Positions 52,813-64,000 of a stretch of 64,000 nucleotides of DNA are shown here, piece by piece (position 1 is the stretch's first letter; each line of letters begins with the position of its first letter). The translations under genes were made by a program, and so were the position numbers. This DNA comes from Chrysomallon squamiferum (Eukaryota > Mollusca > Gastropoda > Neomphalida > Peltospiridae), in NCBI GenBank assembly GCA_012295275.1, contig CM022672.1, positions 17,192,394 to 17,256,393 on the forward strand. The letters run 5' to 3'. The notes under the pieces were generated by a model. The model made no database searches. It was given only the letters and a program-made list of their open reading frames with translations, and was not told where the DNA came from.

Positions 52813-54407
52813 ATGACTGTCTGGCGAAAAAGCGACAACAGAAACAAAGTGGGAGTTGGTAAGTTAAAGTATATAATCTTAAACTTAAAGTAAAAAGTCA
52901 AATGCAGGGCAGTACCCGGAAGTGCTCTGCTCATCAGTCACTGATTAGTCACTGCCTGGTCTAGTATTGACATTTACTCGTTATAATTTATCGTTGCGAT
53001 AAAAGTTACTCGTTTGTCAACAGAACACTCTTGTTAATAAACTTAACGTTAGGAAATGATATGTTAATTTCTGCGGAAACAAGTTATGTACACTTTTTAA
53101 AGTGCTGTTTAATGAGGTACTTGAAATTGTATTCCAAAGCCCATAAATTGAAGGGATAATTTATTAATTATTTATAATTAAATCATTTGAATTATCCTCA
53201 CAATTAATAACTTAGAAACTTAGAAAGCACAACATTTGGGCAGTTTAAGAAATAAGGATATGAATATTAAGAATATTAATACATACAGAACTGATAATAA
53301 TAGCACTGATAATAATAGGTACTTTTAATATAGTTGATGTAAAATGTTCAAAATTACAAAAGTTACAAAATAATAAGTTAATTGAGCAAAACAACAAATC
53401 CATTTCAAAAATCTTCCAAACATAAACACGTATGAAACAACAACAATAATAATAAAATGCTGTAAAACACAAGAAATATCTGAATCTGTATTATTATATT
53501 TATAGTAATACAGATTCTGTACTAGTATTAAATATAATGGGTTTTGTGTTTTTTTAGCATTTAAAAAAAAAAACACATTATGTTTTTAATTTTCAGGAAT
53601 AAAAATAAAATAGAATTCAGTGGCAATACTTTCACTAAAAAAATTATGTATTTTTTCTTTTACATGCATCACAATCAAATTATCCATTAGATATATGTAA
53701 TTGTTTTTATTTATTTTTAGCTATATACAACTATAGAGAAAATGGCCCATATCGACTCAGTCTGGATATTGGTGATACTGTTGTTATCCTTGAAGAGACA
53801 GATGGTTTGTTTTTAAACTTTCTTATATATATTTTATATAGTTGTTCAGTTAAACTTGAATAGGAAACATTGTATAAAAAGGTTGTTAGAATTAGAAAAA
53901 GCGTGTATTTTCAATGCACTATCTGAACAGATGTGGCAAAAAAAAAAATCTCTGAATCTTTTTGAAGGATTCATTTCATTTTTTAAAAGTGGATTATGTT
54001 CTTTTTTTTTCTTTTTCACATCACATTAAAAGGTTATTAAAGTATATAGTAAATGGCAGATTAATTTAATGTTATTTGACATACAGTGTTTTTGCAAAAA
54101 ATAATCCAGAAAATTTGCTAATGTATATTTTAATCTGAAGTTTATTTTTGATGCAGAATGGTACCGTGGATACATTTCTCGAGACAAAACAAAAAATGGA
54201 ATTTTTCCAAAATCATACATTCAAACAAAGGAGACACTGGTGGAGCTTAGTGGGTATGTGTTTTGTTTGTTTATTACCAGAGACAGCAGTTTCAGATAGT
54301 TTAATCTTTTTATTTGAACAATGTATCCAATATTTAAATAGATATATTGATGATAGTTCTTTGATTTGAGAAATTCATTTAGAAATAAAACTTAAAAAAT
54401 ACCAATA

Positions 54408-54441
<34 letters not shown>

Positions 54442-57400
54442 TTTAAATTAAAAAATTAAATAAATATTTGTATGTAACACATTAACTAAGCAGTTCATTA
54501 ATTATGTTTTGTTTATATATTTTTTTAGATCAAGAGAGACAATTATTATTAAGGAAATTCCCATAGTGAAAGAAATGACACTGGTACTGAAAGAATGGCA
54601 TGGTATTTGGAAACAGATTTATGTGGTAAGACTTATATATTACATATGTTTTTATTTTATCTCATTTTACAGCTTAATCTGAATAGTATTTTATGATTAT
54701 ATATTTATTTAGCACATAATTTCTTTTGTTTCTCAGCTATCAGACTTTGAGATGTTCAGATAAATTAAGTATCTAATGGAAGCTGTTTTCATGAGGCGTA
54801 TAATCTGTTAAAATATTTAATTATTATGTTTTTGACAGATGCAGGAAAAAGACTTGGACAAAATCAGTGAAATGATAAATGAGCTTATTGACTGGAGGAG
54901 GAAAATTTTGTCTCACAAACTCACCAATGTATGTATATCATTTTAGAAGAATTTCCTCTTTCAAATCCTAAATAGTTTGACATGTTTGGAGGCAGAAATA
55001 ATGTGGTCTGTGAAAAACAACAGCAGCAACAAAAACTAAAAAAACCCACTCTAGATCCAGTGTTGTTTACGCTTTTGTCTGAAATTTCAGATTTTGAACT
55101 GCTGGAACGATTTTTAGCTGCTTATTTATATGATGATACGGATTTCTATCTTTGAATTGAAAGGACTGACATTTTTATAGTTAGGACATAATGCTCATCA
55201 CATAAAAATTAATTTATTTGTAATAAAAAAAATATATAATAATTATCCTTAAATTATAAAATATTTATATTTACTGCTTGTGATTATCATAGATTTTTTT
55301 AAAAATTTTTTTTTTTTTTTTTTAGGATGAACTGAGGGCATTGCAGCAGGATATTACTGCAAGAATTGATTATGGAAACGCGTAATTATTTTTCACTTTT
55401 TAAAGAATTTATTATTTTCTGGTTTCATATAAACTAAAAATAAACAAATAGGTTAAAAATGTATTTGTTTGGTTAGAAACTAGAGTTAACTAAATCAATA
55501 AGATTTTATAATCATTAACCCTTTGTGTTAAGTGAATATATCCATTCAAAATTTTATTACTGTTAACAGTGGAAAGTAGATTTAATCCACAACCTTAAAG
55601 AAATTTCTCATTATGTTCAAAGAAGTGGACACACCCTCAGAGATTCCCAAACATCATTTCGGCTGAGTATGTACTGCCATTTTGTGGAAGAGGCAGCAAA
55701 ACTTGTACTGTTGTTATTTTTAATTATGCAGAGGAAGGGTTAAATTACATTGTTTCTTTAAACTGGAAAATATTAAGTAACAATTATTTTCAATTTCGTT
55801 CAGTATTTTATGAATATTCATAAAAGAATACTGTATGTTTAAAATTATATGAATAAATATTTTATGAAGAACAATCAGATATTTTACTTAAATGTTTTTT
55901 AAGCCAAAATAAGCTTTATTCATTGTGATTGATATTGTATACTGAAAAACCATAATCTTTAAAATTCTGCTCTATAATGTAAAGATTGAATGTAAATTTT
56001 GATTTATTGTGATGGATGTTGTCTTCTTTTAGTCTTCTCAGTTTGGACCTGGTTGTTAGAGATGAGCTGGGAAATGTGCTAAACCCAGAGACTACGAGTG
56101 TGATAGAAGTTCACAGAAGGGTAAATAATAATATTCCATTAAATACAAGACCTTAGAGCTTTAATTATCAAAAGATATAACAACAAAGCCACATATTTTT
56201 GAACAACTTAAGAATATAATTTATTCAGTACCCATAATTCACATTTTCTTTATTTCAGCATTGTTTGGCTGCAGAGAGGATAAGAAAAGAAACAGTAAGT
56301 TGTTTGTATAAGTTATAATTTTACAAATTTAATTAAGGAAAAGCAGTGTCACTGTTTTTTTCACTAGTTATAAATCGAAACTGTATTTTAAAGTATTTTA
56401 CTTTTCAAACATTTCACATTCAGTTTTTCTTTATAGATTTCTTTCAGATAATTGTTAAGTTGGTCTGTGTTTCTATCTATATCAATCAAGCTATCAGTCA
56501 AGCTATTTGTTGATTCTGTTTGTCTGTTGCCTACCTACTATCAACCCACCTACATACATACATATGTGAGTCCACAGTTAAGTATGTAATGGCTGTTTTG
56601 AAATAATATGTTGATATTTTTTGTTGCAGCAAACAAATATAAAACCAGAGAATGAAGCTCGTATTTTATCTTACCCTCACACATTCAATCTTTTTGTCAT
56701 GCTGCGCAATTTTGTGTGCAAGATAGGAGAGGATGCAGACATTTTGATGAATCTCTTTGATGCAAAGGAACAGAAATTTATAAGGTATAAAATATTCCTA
56801 GAAAAACCGCAAATATTGAAATATAGGAATTGTGGTCTGTCTCCGAGAGGTTACATAAATTACCTTGAAATTGTAAGGAACTGTTTTATTTTTTATTACA
56901 ACGGTCTTTTGTTTTGCTTTATTATAAATTAAAAATAAAATATATATTAATTTTATCTTAAAAGCCAGTTTAAATTCGTATTAAAAATTATAAATATCCA
57001 GAAGAAAATAAAATAACTAAGTGCATTTTCCATTAAACTGGACTAATAATAGGTAAACAGAAAACAGTTCAAGGTAGCAAAAAGAAAACCCAACAACATG
57101 CAGACAAAGAACATTAATTAATAAAATAAGCTTATTAAAGGGACCTGTTTACAAAGAGAATAAATTATAAAAACACACAGAAAAGGAAATACAGTTTGGA
57201 ACTATAAACAAATGTTAGCGAAAAGCTTCTAGATTTGTATATACAAAAAAATAGGTTCTTATAAAGATATCTTGCATTTTTTTCAGTGAAAATTTCTTGG
57301 TGAAATGGAGTAAAGAAGGTGTGCCAAAAGATATTGAAATGCTCAACAATTTTCGAGTTGTTTTTACAGTATGTTTGTTATAACTTCTTAATATTATTTA

Positions 57401-60400
57401 ATTTGACATACATGTTTAGAAGTAAAATCATTCATTGTTGTTACTAATGCAGAAATGTTAATAACATGAAACACTCAGCAATTTTTACTGTGTACAATAA
57501 ATATTTTTGGAGTAAAAATTACCTGAATACATCAGTAATAATGTCTGCCTATATTCACTTACTGTTTTATCGATAATGTCAAAATTTCACATTGATGGTA
57601 TTATATTTTCATAATAGGTTTATAATAGTATTTATACAATATGCATTTTTCATTATATAGTTATACATAGTCAGTTATTAAAAATGTGTTTAAAAATGTC
57701 AGGTATTTGGGTATCTTCTTTGTTTTTATTAAATTTATTAATACACTTATAGACAACCATATCTGTATCTACCTGTATCTCTATCTAACTGTCTGTATAT
57801 ATTTATAAAAATCTTTCTTTTCTTTTAGGATCTGGGAACAAAAGATCGCTTGAGAGAGAAAGTGTATCTTGTGTTTCAGATAGTCAGAATAGGTACATTT
57901 AGTTCTTTTTTTTTTTTTTTTGCTTAATTCATTTTACTGTTGTATGTAATGGTTTTATTTTTAATCTTCATTTCAGTATTGAAGTTTGTTTGATGGTAGC
58001 TAAAAATGACCTTAGCATACTTTGTGTATTTTAATGTTATTATTCTTTCACAATAATAAATTATGTTAATAAAACAAAGAGGTTACAATTGTTTAGTGAA
58101 TAAGAACATTCAAACATTTATTTACCAATATATGGGATAATAAAAAAAAAAAAAAAAAAAAATGAAATTGCTGAAATTGCAGACAAAGATATTTAGTAAT
58201 AGTAATAGCATTACATCAGTAACCAAGTCAGAAACTGGAATAGGAAAGATCAAGTTAATCATATTTAAAATATTTACTGGTGCTTTCCAGTCCATCTTTT
58301 TTCTTTTTACTTGTTTATAATTGTGAAAATAAAACTTCAGTAAAATAATATGCAGTACGATCAAATTTTAATTTAATTCTGTTAAAACTTCAAATGTTTT
58401 AATTAAGGTGTTATGGATCCAAAAGATGCTGAAAACAAAAAACAAACTCAGGGAATCAGAAGACCTTTTGGTGTGGCAGGTATTAAATTTTTTTTTCACT
58501 GTAATATATTTATTTAATATTTTATTAGTTATTATCTGACAAGTATTTATGTATTTATTTTTTAATGGGAAAATGTGTGTAAATAATGCAGCTATTAACT
58601 TTTCAACTATTCCTTAAAGAATTTGTATTGGAAATAATTTTTTTTTTTATTTTTTATCTTTATTTAATATCTGATTGATGTAATTTTATAAAAAGATTTT
58701 ATATGTATTATTTATTTATTAATAATATCATTATAATTATTTTTAAAATGTTTTAATTCAGCAATGGAAATATCAGAGATTATTCAGGGGAGACAAACAT
58801 GCCAGGAAGATCAGCAGTTTTTTATTCCATTTCAGCAGTAAGTTAATTGTCCTTGATCAAAATTAATTTATTTAAGCTTAAATTTAAACATTAACTGTAG
58901 TCAGTAATAGAAAGTTAGATTTAATCTGTTTTTATTATTTGAAACTTGAACAACAGAAACTATTTCTAAATTATTCTTCAGATGTGGAGAAAAAGAATTT
59001 ATGGAAAATGTTATCAAAAAGGTTATTGTGGCCAAGGAGATCAATCACAAAGGTCAAGGTCTTTGGGTTTCTATGATGATTCTGCCAGGGGACATGAAAC
59101 AGGTATTTTTTTAATTTATTTAATTACTTCTGTTAAAAAACCTTTTTTTCTTTTTCTTTTTTCTTCTTTTTGTAGCTAAAACACATTCATGCAATTATTA
59201 CAGTTATATTAAAAATTTAAGTCAGTTTCCATTTTTATATTTTATTTTATTTAATTTCTGTCTCAAATGCATTTTATCTTACATTTTAGTACTTACATCT
59301 TGTAATATTAATATTCTTATTTTATATTTGGTAAAATAAAATAAAAACTATAAAAAAATTGGAGATGCCATCAACTTAATTTTTAGTTGTTTTACAGCAG
59401 GTTTTTGAGTACAGAAGACCAAATGTTTTGCCGGTATCATAATTTTAAAGAATTTTTATTCATTTCCCATATTAGCATGTTATACTGCATACATCAAAGA
59501 CATAAATGACCACATACACTGACAGCATTTTTTAAAATTATTTATACAATTGATTTTCTATTTTTATAATGTATATATAAACCATAAATAAATAAACAGG
59601 TTTAAATTATCAATTTTAATTTTTTACTGCTTGAAAATGGTTTTAATATTTTATTATTACTGTAACTTTAAACCAACCTCCACTCAGAGGATTTGAACCC
59701 TGACTTCTTTTCTAATAGCTGAGCTAATAGTGAAGTTATCACATCTCACAGTGACAGTATTTGTATTTTTACACTGGTTTTGTTTGGTCAGTTTCGAAAG
59801 CATCTGTAAAACTCGTATAGCTGTGTACAAAAAACTTAAGGCTTTAAATTCACATTACACATTTTGAAGATTGCACTTTTCTAAAACACCTCAAATAGGT
59901 TAAGACAAACAATTATATATACATGTATGTAGCCTTTATTAGCAGATTTAGGCCTTAACTTAAGTTTATATTCATCTAAAGGTAAATTTTGTTGATAGTA
60001 TGTATGGTAAAGAAAAAAAAAAAAAAAAATTAAAATTTGATTTTATGAAAATAATATTAATAAAAAAATATAAGGTGATAAGCCAGCAAATAAATTTATT
60101 ATCTAGCTGTTCAAATTGATATGGTGCACTAAAATGAAAAAAAGAAAAAGGTACGGTTTCATTAAAGAAAAATCACAAGAGTTTGTCATTTTAGTTTTAA
60201 GTACAAAATAAAGTACTGAAATACTTTTATTTAATTCCTTTCCTTTCACCCATGGATGATCAGTGGTTGCATAGTCACAGTGCTACATTGTTTTTTTCTG
60301 GTGACTGATATTTTCTTTCACATACTGCATATATTGGTACTTTTCATATTTTGATATATAATACTGCCCATCTCAAAAAACACCTCTACCTTATTTCTCA

Positions 60401-60632
60401 CTTAAGTCACAAATGTTTATGATGAAGTTAATTTTAGTTTTAATGATATATTAAAAACAATGGTAGTTTCATAATTAATTTCATTTTAAAAACAAATGTC
60501 TTTACTTAAAATAAATAAAAAAGTATGTGTATGTGTTTGTGTTCGAGAACATAAACAAAGAAACAGAATGAAAATTGTTTATTATTAATTCTTGAATAAG
60601 TTTTTCAGTTAATTATTTAAACAAAATATTTC

Positions 60633-60666
<34 letters not shown>

Positions 60667-60675
60667 CATCATCAT

Positions 60676-60752
<77 letters not shown>

Positions 60753-63700
60753 TACAACTACTATTTTAAATAGGTACATGAAGATTATCCACATTTGGTT
60801 GTCACAGGAACACCAGTTGCTAGAAAAATGGGTTTCCCTGAAGTCATAATGCCAGGTACATTACAATATTCAGTCATAATTTTAGTACATAGTTACATTC
60901 TTTCAGTTAAATAACAAAATCTTAATGCAGCTGTGTTGTTTCTAATTAGCATTACCTTTTATCTTTTACTTGATAATTAATAGTATCGATTCAGATTGTG
61001 ACATAAGCAGCTAACCAGAAACTGTGATGAGCAAAGAAAGTTGTGTTAATAACTGAAACATGATGTGTCTGTTTAGAAACATTCTTTGATATAAATTTGT
61101 GGCAGACATCATTTTAACTTAGCTTTTCTAATTTAATATCTGTAATAAATTCAGAAATTATTTCATTCCTGCCATTTATGATGTCTGCTGACACTTTATC
61201 ACCAATGATAGATTTTTTATAGTTTCATGATAGTGTTGACTGTAAAATAGTTGTATGCACATATTGCATTACAGGTATATATTATGACTTATCAGTATTT
61301 GTTCTTGATTTGTACAAAATATTTATTGTTAAAAGTATTGATTCTATTTATATTTGAGTTGCAAATGTTTTACATTCAGTTTGATGGTGTAGAAAACAAA
61401 TTTGTTTTAAAAATAGTTTTCTGATTAAATAACTGATTTTCATTTTACAACCTTGTAGTGGAGGGTAAGATGTTAATTAGTGTTCTGTATTGTAAATTAG
61501 TAGTACTACTTTTCTTCCACACTGTTTATTTCAAAAATATATTATTTTTATTTTTATTTGTTGTGGCTTTTATTTTTATGTATCACTTCATTTTTGTCCC
61601 TAGATCAGATTTTATTTTGGCTTTATTGTTCTGCATTTTTAAATTATTGATTAATTTTTTTTTAAAAAAAAATTCATTAAACTGTTTGTGATTTTCATTC
61701 CTCTCTACTTAGCACATTTTATCATCATATTGTTGTAAAATTAATGGTGTAGTATTATTACTTGTTTTTGAATAATATTCTAGGGGTGAATCTTTGAATT
61801 TGTTTAAATGTTTCAATGCTAATTCTTTTTGGAAATAATATTATTTTTGTAATTATTTGTTTCTGTTCCTCTTTGAAAGTAGAAAATAAAACAGGAAAAA
61901 ATAATAACAAAATATTACTGTTGCGTCTATGTAGAAAAATTCAAATATAAACTTGACTCCATTTAGTAATGTTTTGTTTTGATTTCAAAATGTTCACTGT
62001 TAAGTTTTGTTGTCTATAATTTTAATTACTGTCTAATTTTTGCTGCATTTGAAAATAATTATTATTACCATTAAAATGTGAATCAGCAGTACCCAAATAA
62101 ATTTCTGTTTTAATGTCATGTTTGTTGTATAAAATCTTTAAAATGAGATCTAGATTACTTTTAATGGTATTATTATTATTATTTACTTACTTATATACAT
62201 ACATATTTTTTTTTTTTTTTATATAGATGAAAGCATATTAGTATTTTTTACTGAATGAAGTTACTGACTGAAATCAGTTTTTGATGTTAAAATAAGTAGA
62301 ATATGATAGTTCCCAAATTTTATATACTTTATTAATAATTAATTACACTACAGTTTGCAGTATGAAAACAAATGTACTTAAAAGTTTTATATTAACAAGC
62401 ACTTTATTTTATTACTTTATATTTTCATATATAAAATTGTAAGTTTCTTTTTATCGAACAATTATATCATAATATCACATTTTTATTATTGTTATATTTT
62501 TTTTATATTTATTTTGAAAACAAAATACTTCAAAAATGTTGATTTAAAAAAAAAAAAAAAAAAAAGATTAAAATTGCTTAACAAACTGAAGTAAAAATAT
62601 AACTGCCTTGCTTGTTTAGGTGATGTCAGAAATGACATCTATGTCTCACTGATGTACGGAGAGTTTGCTAAAGGCCCAACAAAGACAACAGATAAAAACG
62701 TTGAAGTGTCTATGGTCGTGTGTAACAGCCAAGGAGACGTTCTACCAGTAAAATTTATTATTATTTATTTTTATTATTATTATCAGATTTATTTGCAGAA
62801 GCCAGGTTTTAAAACATTTTAAACAGATACTGAAACAGAAATTAACATCAAGTTTAAACTTTTTGAAAAGCAGATATAATAAGACATTTATTAAACAACT
62901 TCTGAAATAAATAAATAAATAAATAATTGCTGGAAAAAGAGAATGTTAAATATTTTACATTTTTACAAATGAAACAAAAATGTAGTTATTATTTGGTTAC
63001 TAAAATACTGTTGTTTCTGTATATGCAGACACTAATATGCAAGCACTAATGCATATACAAATGCACACATATGTACAGACAAATACACTCACTGACTTAC
63101 ATAAACACATTTAAATTATTTATGTTTTTGTAAACAGAAAGTGATCAGTCATGGCTGTGGGGAATCAATGATGTCTGAGTATAAATCTATGATTTACTAT
63201 CATGAAGACAAACCAAAATGGTATGAGATTGTTAAGGTAAGTAATAATGTCTTTGAAGACATCTTTGTGACTATTTTAAATTCACCACAGATTCAAGAAC
63301 AACAGCAACAACAAAAACAACAATATGCTGAAGAAACAACAAATCCAGATTACTTATATGTTTATTTATTATTGTTTTTGTGACATTATTTGACAAAGAA
63401 ATATTGGTCTGAAAGTTAGAAAAATATTAATAACACAGTTTCTGCCAAAATTCGAAGAAGGAAAACACAAACAAAAAATAATATCAGTTTTATGATTTTA
63501 TCTTGAAGTCTGAAAACAAATCGGAAATGTTAAACTTCAGAATATAAAGATGTTTGGGAATGTGTTTTCAATATTTTTAGTTTAATATTACTATTCTCAT
63601 TTAATATTAAATTATTTTGTGACAGGTTGCCATCTCAACAGAAGAAGAATTCCGTGGACTGCATCTTAAATTTCTTTTCAAACACAAGTCTTCATCAGAA

Positions 63701-63923
63701 GGTATTGGTTATTTTAAAATATTAATTGTATTTTATTTGATGAGATATTTATTTAGCTCTGTACAGGAAATCAATGTTTACTAATCTCAAATTATTATAT
63801 GTTGTTGCTTGCCTTGATGTAGAAAAATTAATTTTATCATTTCTCCTTTTCTGATGAAAATCTTATAGGCATCTAATTTCTCTGTCATTTTTGTTTTCAC
63901 AGCTGAAAGAATAAATTTTACTG
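52813..63923 (+). CDS. DOCK1: DOCK1/2/5-type Rac exchange factor, N-terminal part (continues past window)
   Basis: Dedicator of cytokinesis, subfamily A (Myoblast city/CED-5/DOCK180): an atypical Rac GEF acting with ELMO in migration, phagocytosis and myoblast fusion. Exons: 52813-52858, 53721-53804, 54157-54253, 54529-54625, 54839-54928, 55326-55381, 56033-56120, 56259-56294, 56630-56784, 57287-57368, 57829-57892, 58408-58479, 58762-58837, 58982-59102, 60774-60855, 62620-62747, 63138-63236, 63626-63701 and, less surely, a 21-base exon 63903-63923. About 520 aa are present. An SH3 domain (about 13-70: [34 protein letters not shown]) binds ELMO in family members. The helical segment follows, with IDYGN and [11 protein letters not shown] as in DOCK1/5. 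The DOCK C2/DHR-1 domain, which binds PIP3, begins near residue 418 ([32 protein letters not shown]). The catalytic DHR-2 domain lies beyond the window. Similarity is to DOCK1/2/5, not DOCK3/4. Confidence 0.95.
59660..59765 (-). repeat. Possible tRNA-derived SINE remnant
   Basis: On the minus strand TAGCTCAGCTATTAGA (about 59711-59726) matches a tRNA D-arm/A box, and GGGTTCAAATCCT (about 59688-59700) is an almost perfect B box/T-arm. The two are too close for an intact tRNA gene, so an anticodon-arm deletion or a decayed SINE is more likely. It lies in DOCK intron 14. Confidence 0.45.
60637..60751. repeat. Compound (ATT)n(ATC)n(ACT)n microsatellite
   Basis: Trinucleotide arrays run from ATT through a few ATC units into a long ACT array with one interruption, ending about 22 bases before the exon 15 acceptor of the DOCK gene at 60773. 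Confidence 0.95.
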
Positions 63924-64000
63924 GTAACCTTTTCTTTTATTCTGATATTGAAATTTTATTATTTTATCAATTTTAAAATAAAAAGCAAACAGTTTTTAAT

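Overview
This is a window of a very AT-rich, CpG-poor, intron-rich animal nuclear genome, full of microsatellites. Intron sizes, a Nuclear Receptor 1J (HR96/DAF-12-type) gene, a cilia gene and a single DOCK1/2/5-type gene suggest an invertebrate, most likely a spiralian (mollusc-, annelid- or brachiopod-like). The exact taxon cannot be fixed from sequence alone. I see no bacterial, viral or CRISPR content.

Six genes were assembled by joining exons across splice sites with phases that match. (1) 4418-11128 (+): NR1J/HR96-type nuclear receptor, 4 coding exons, 446 aa. (2) 24569-34840 (+): mitochondrial-type glycerol-3-phosphate acyltransferase (GPAM), 20 exons, about 806 aa if one 20-base frameshifting insertion in exon 16 is discounted. 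(3) 37687-39568 (-): small Neuralized-homology (NHR)-like protein starting with a predicted N-myristoylation signal. (4) 41326-42717 (+): intronless SLC2/facilitated trehalose-type sugar transporter, 463 aa. (5) 45089-52104 (-): CFAP206, an axonemal radial-spoke/dynein anchoring protein, 16 exons, 624 aa. (6) 52813 to beyond the right edge (+): the N-terminal third of a DOCK1/2/5-type Rac guanine nucleotide exchange factor.

Layout: gene 1 is preceded by 4.4 kb of repeat-rich DNA that holds one unexplained GC-rich island (about 680-960). A 13.4-kb gene-poor stretch (11129-24568) follows, with a 181-bp MITE at 19360-19540. Genes 2 and 3 are convergent, genes 3 and 4 divergent, genes 4 and 5 convergent, and genes 5 and 6 head-to-head across 708 bp that carries an X-box-like (RFX) site suited to the ciliary gene. 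The genes have unrelated functions: lipid synthesis, xenobiotic/sterol-type receptor, sugar uptake, cilia, and cytoskeleton. I see no sign of a functional cluster.

The observations most worth checking are the GPAM frameshift, the GC-AG intron needed in GPAM, the myristoylated NHR miniprotein, the repeated QT motifs in the CFAP206 tail, the X-box candidate, and a microsatellite that runs almost up to a DOCK splice acceptor.
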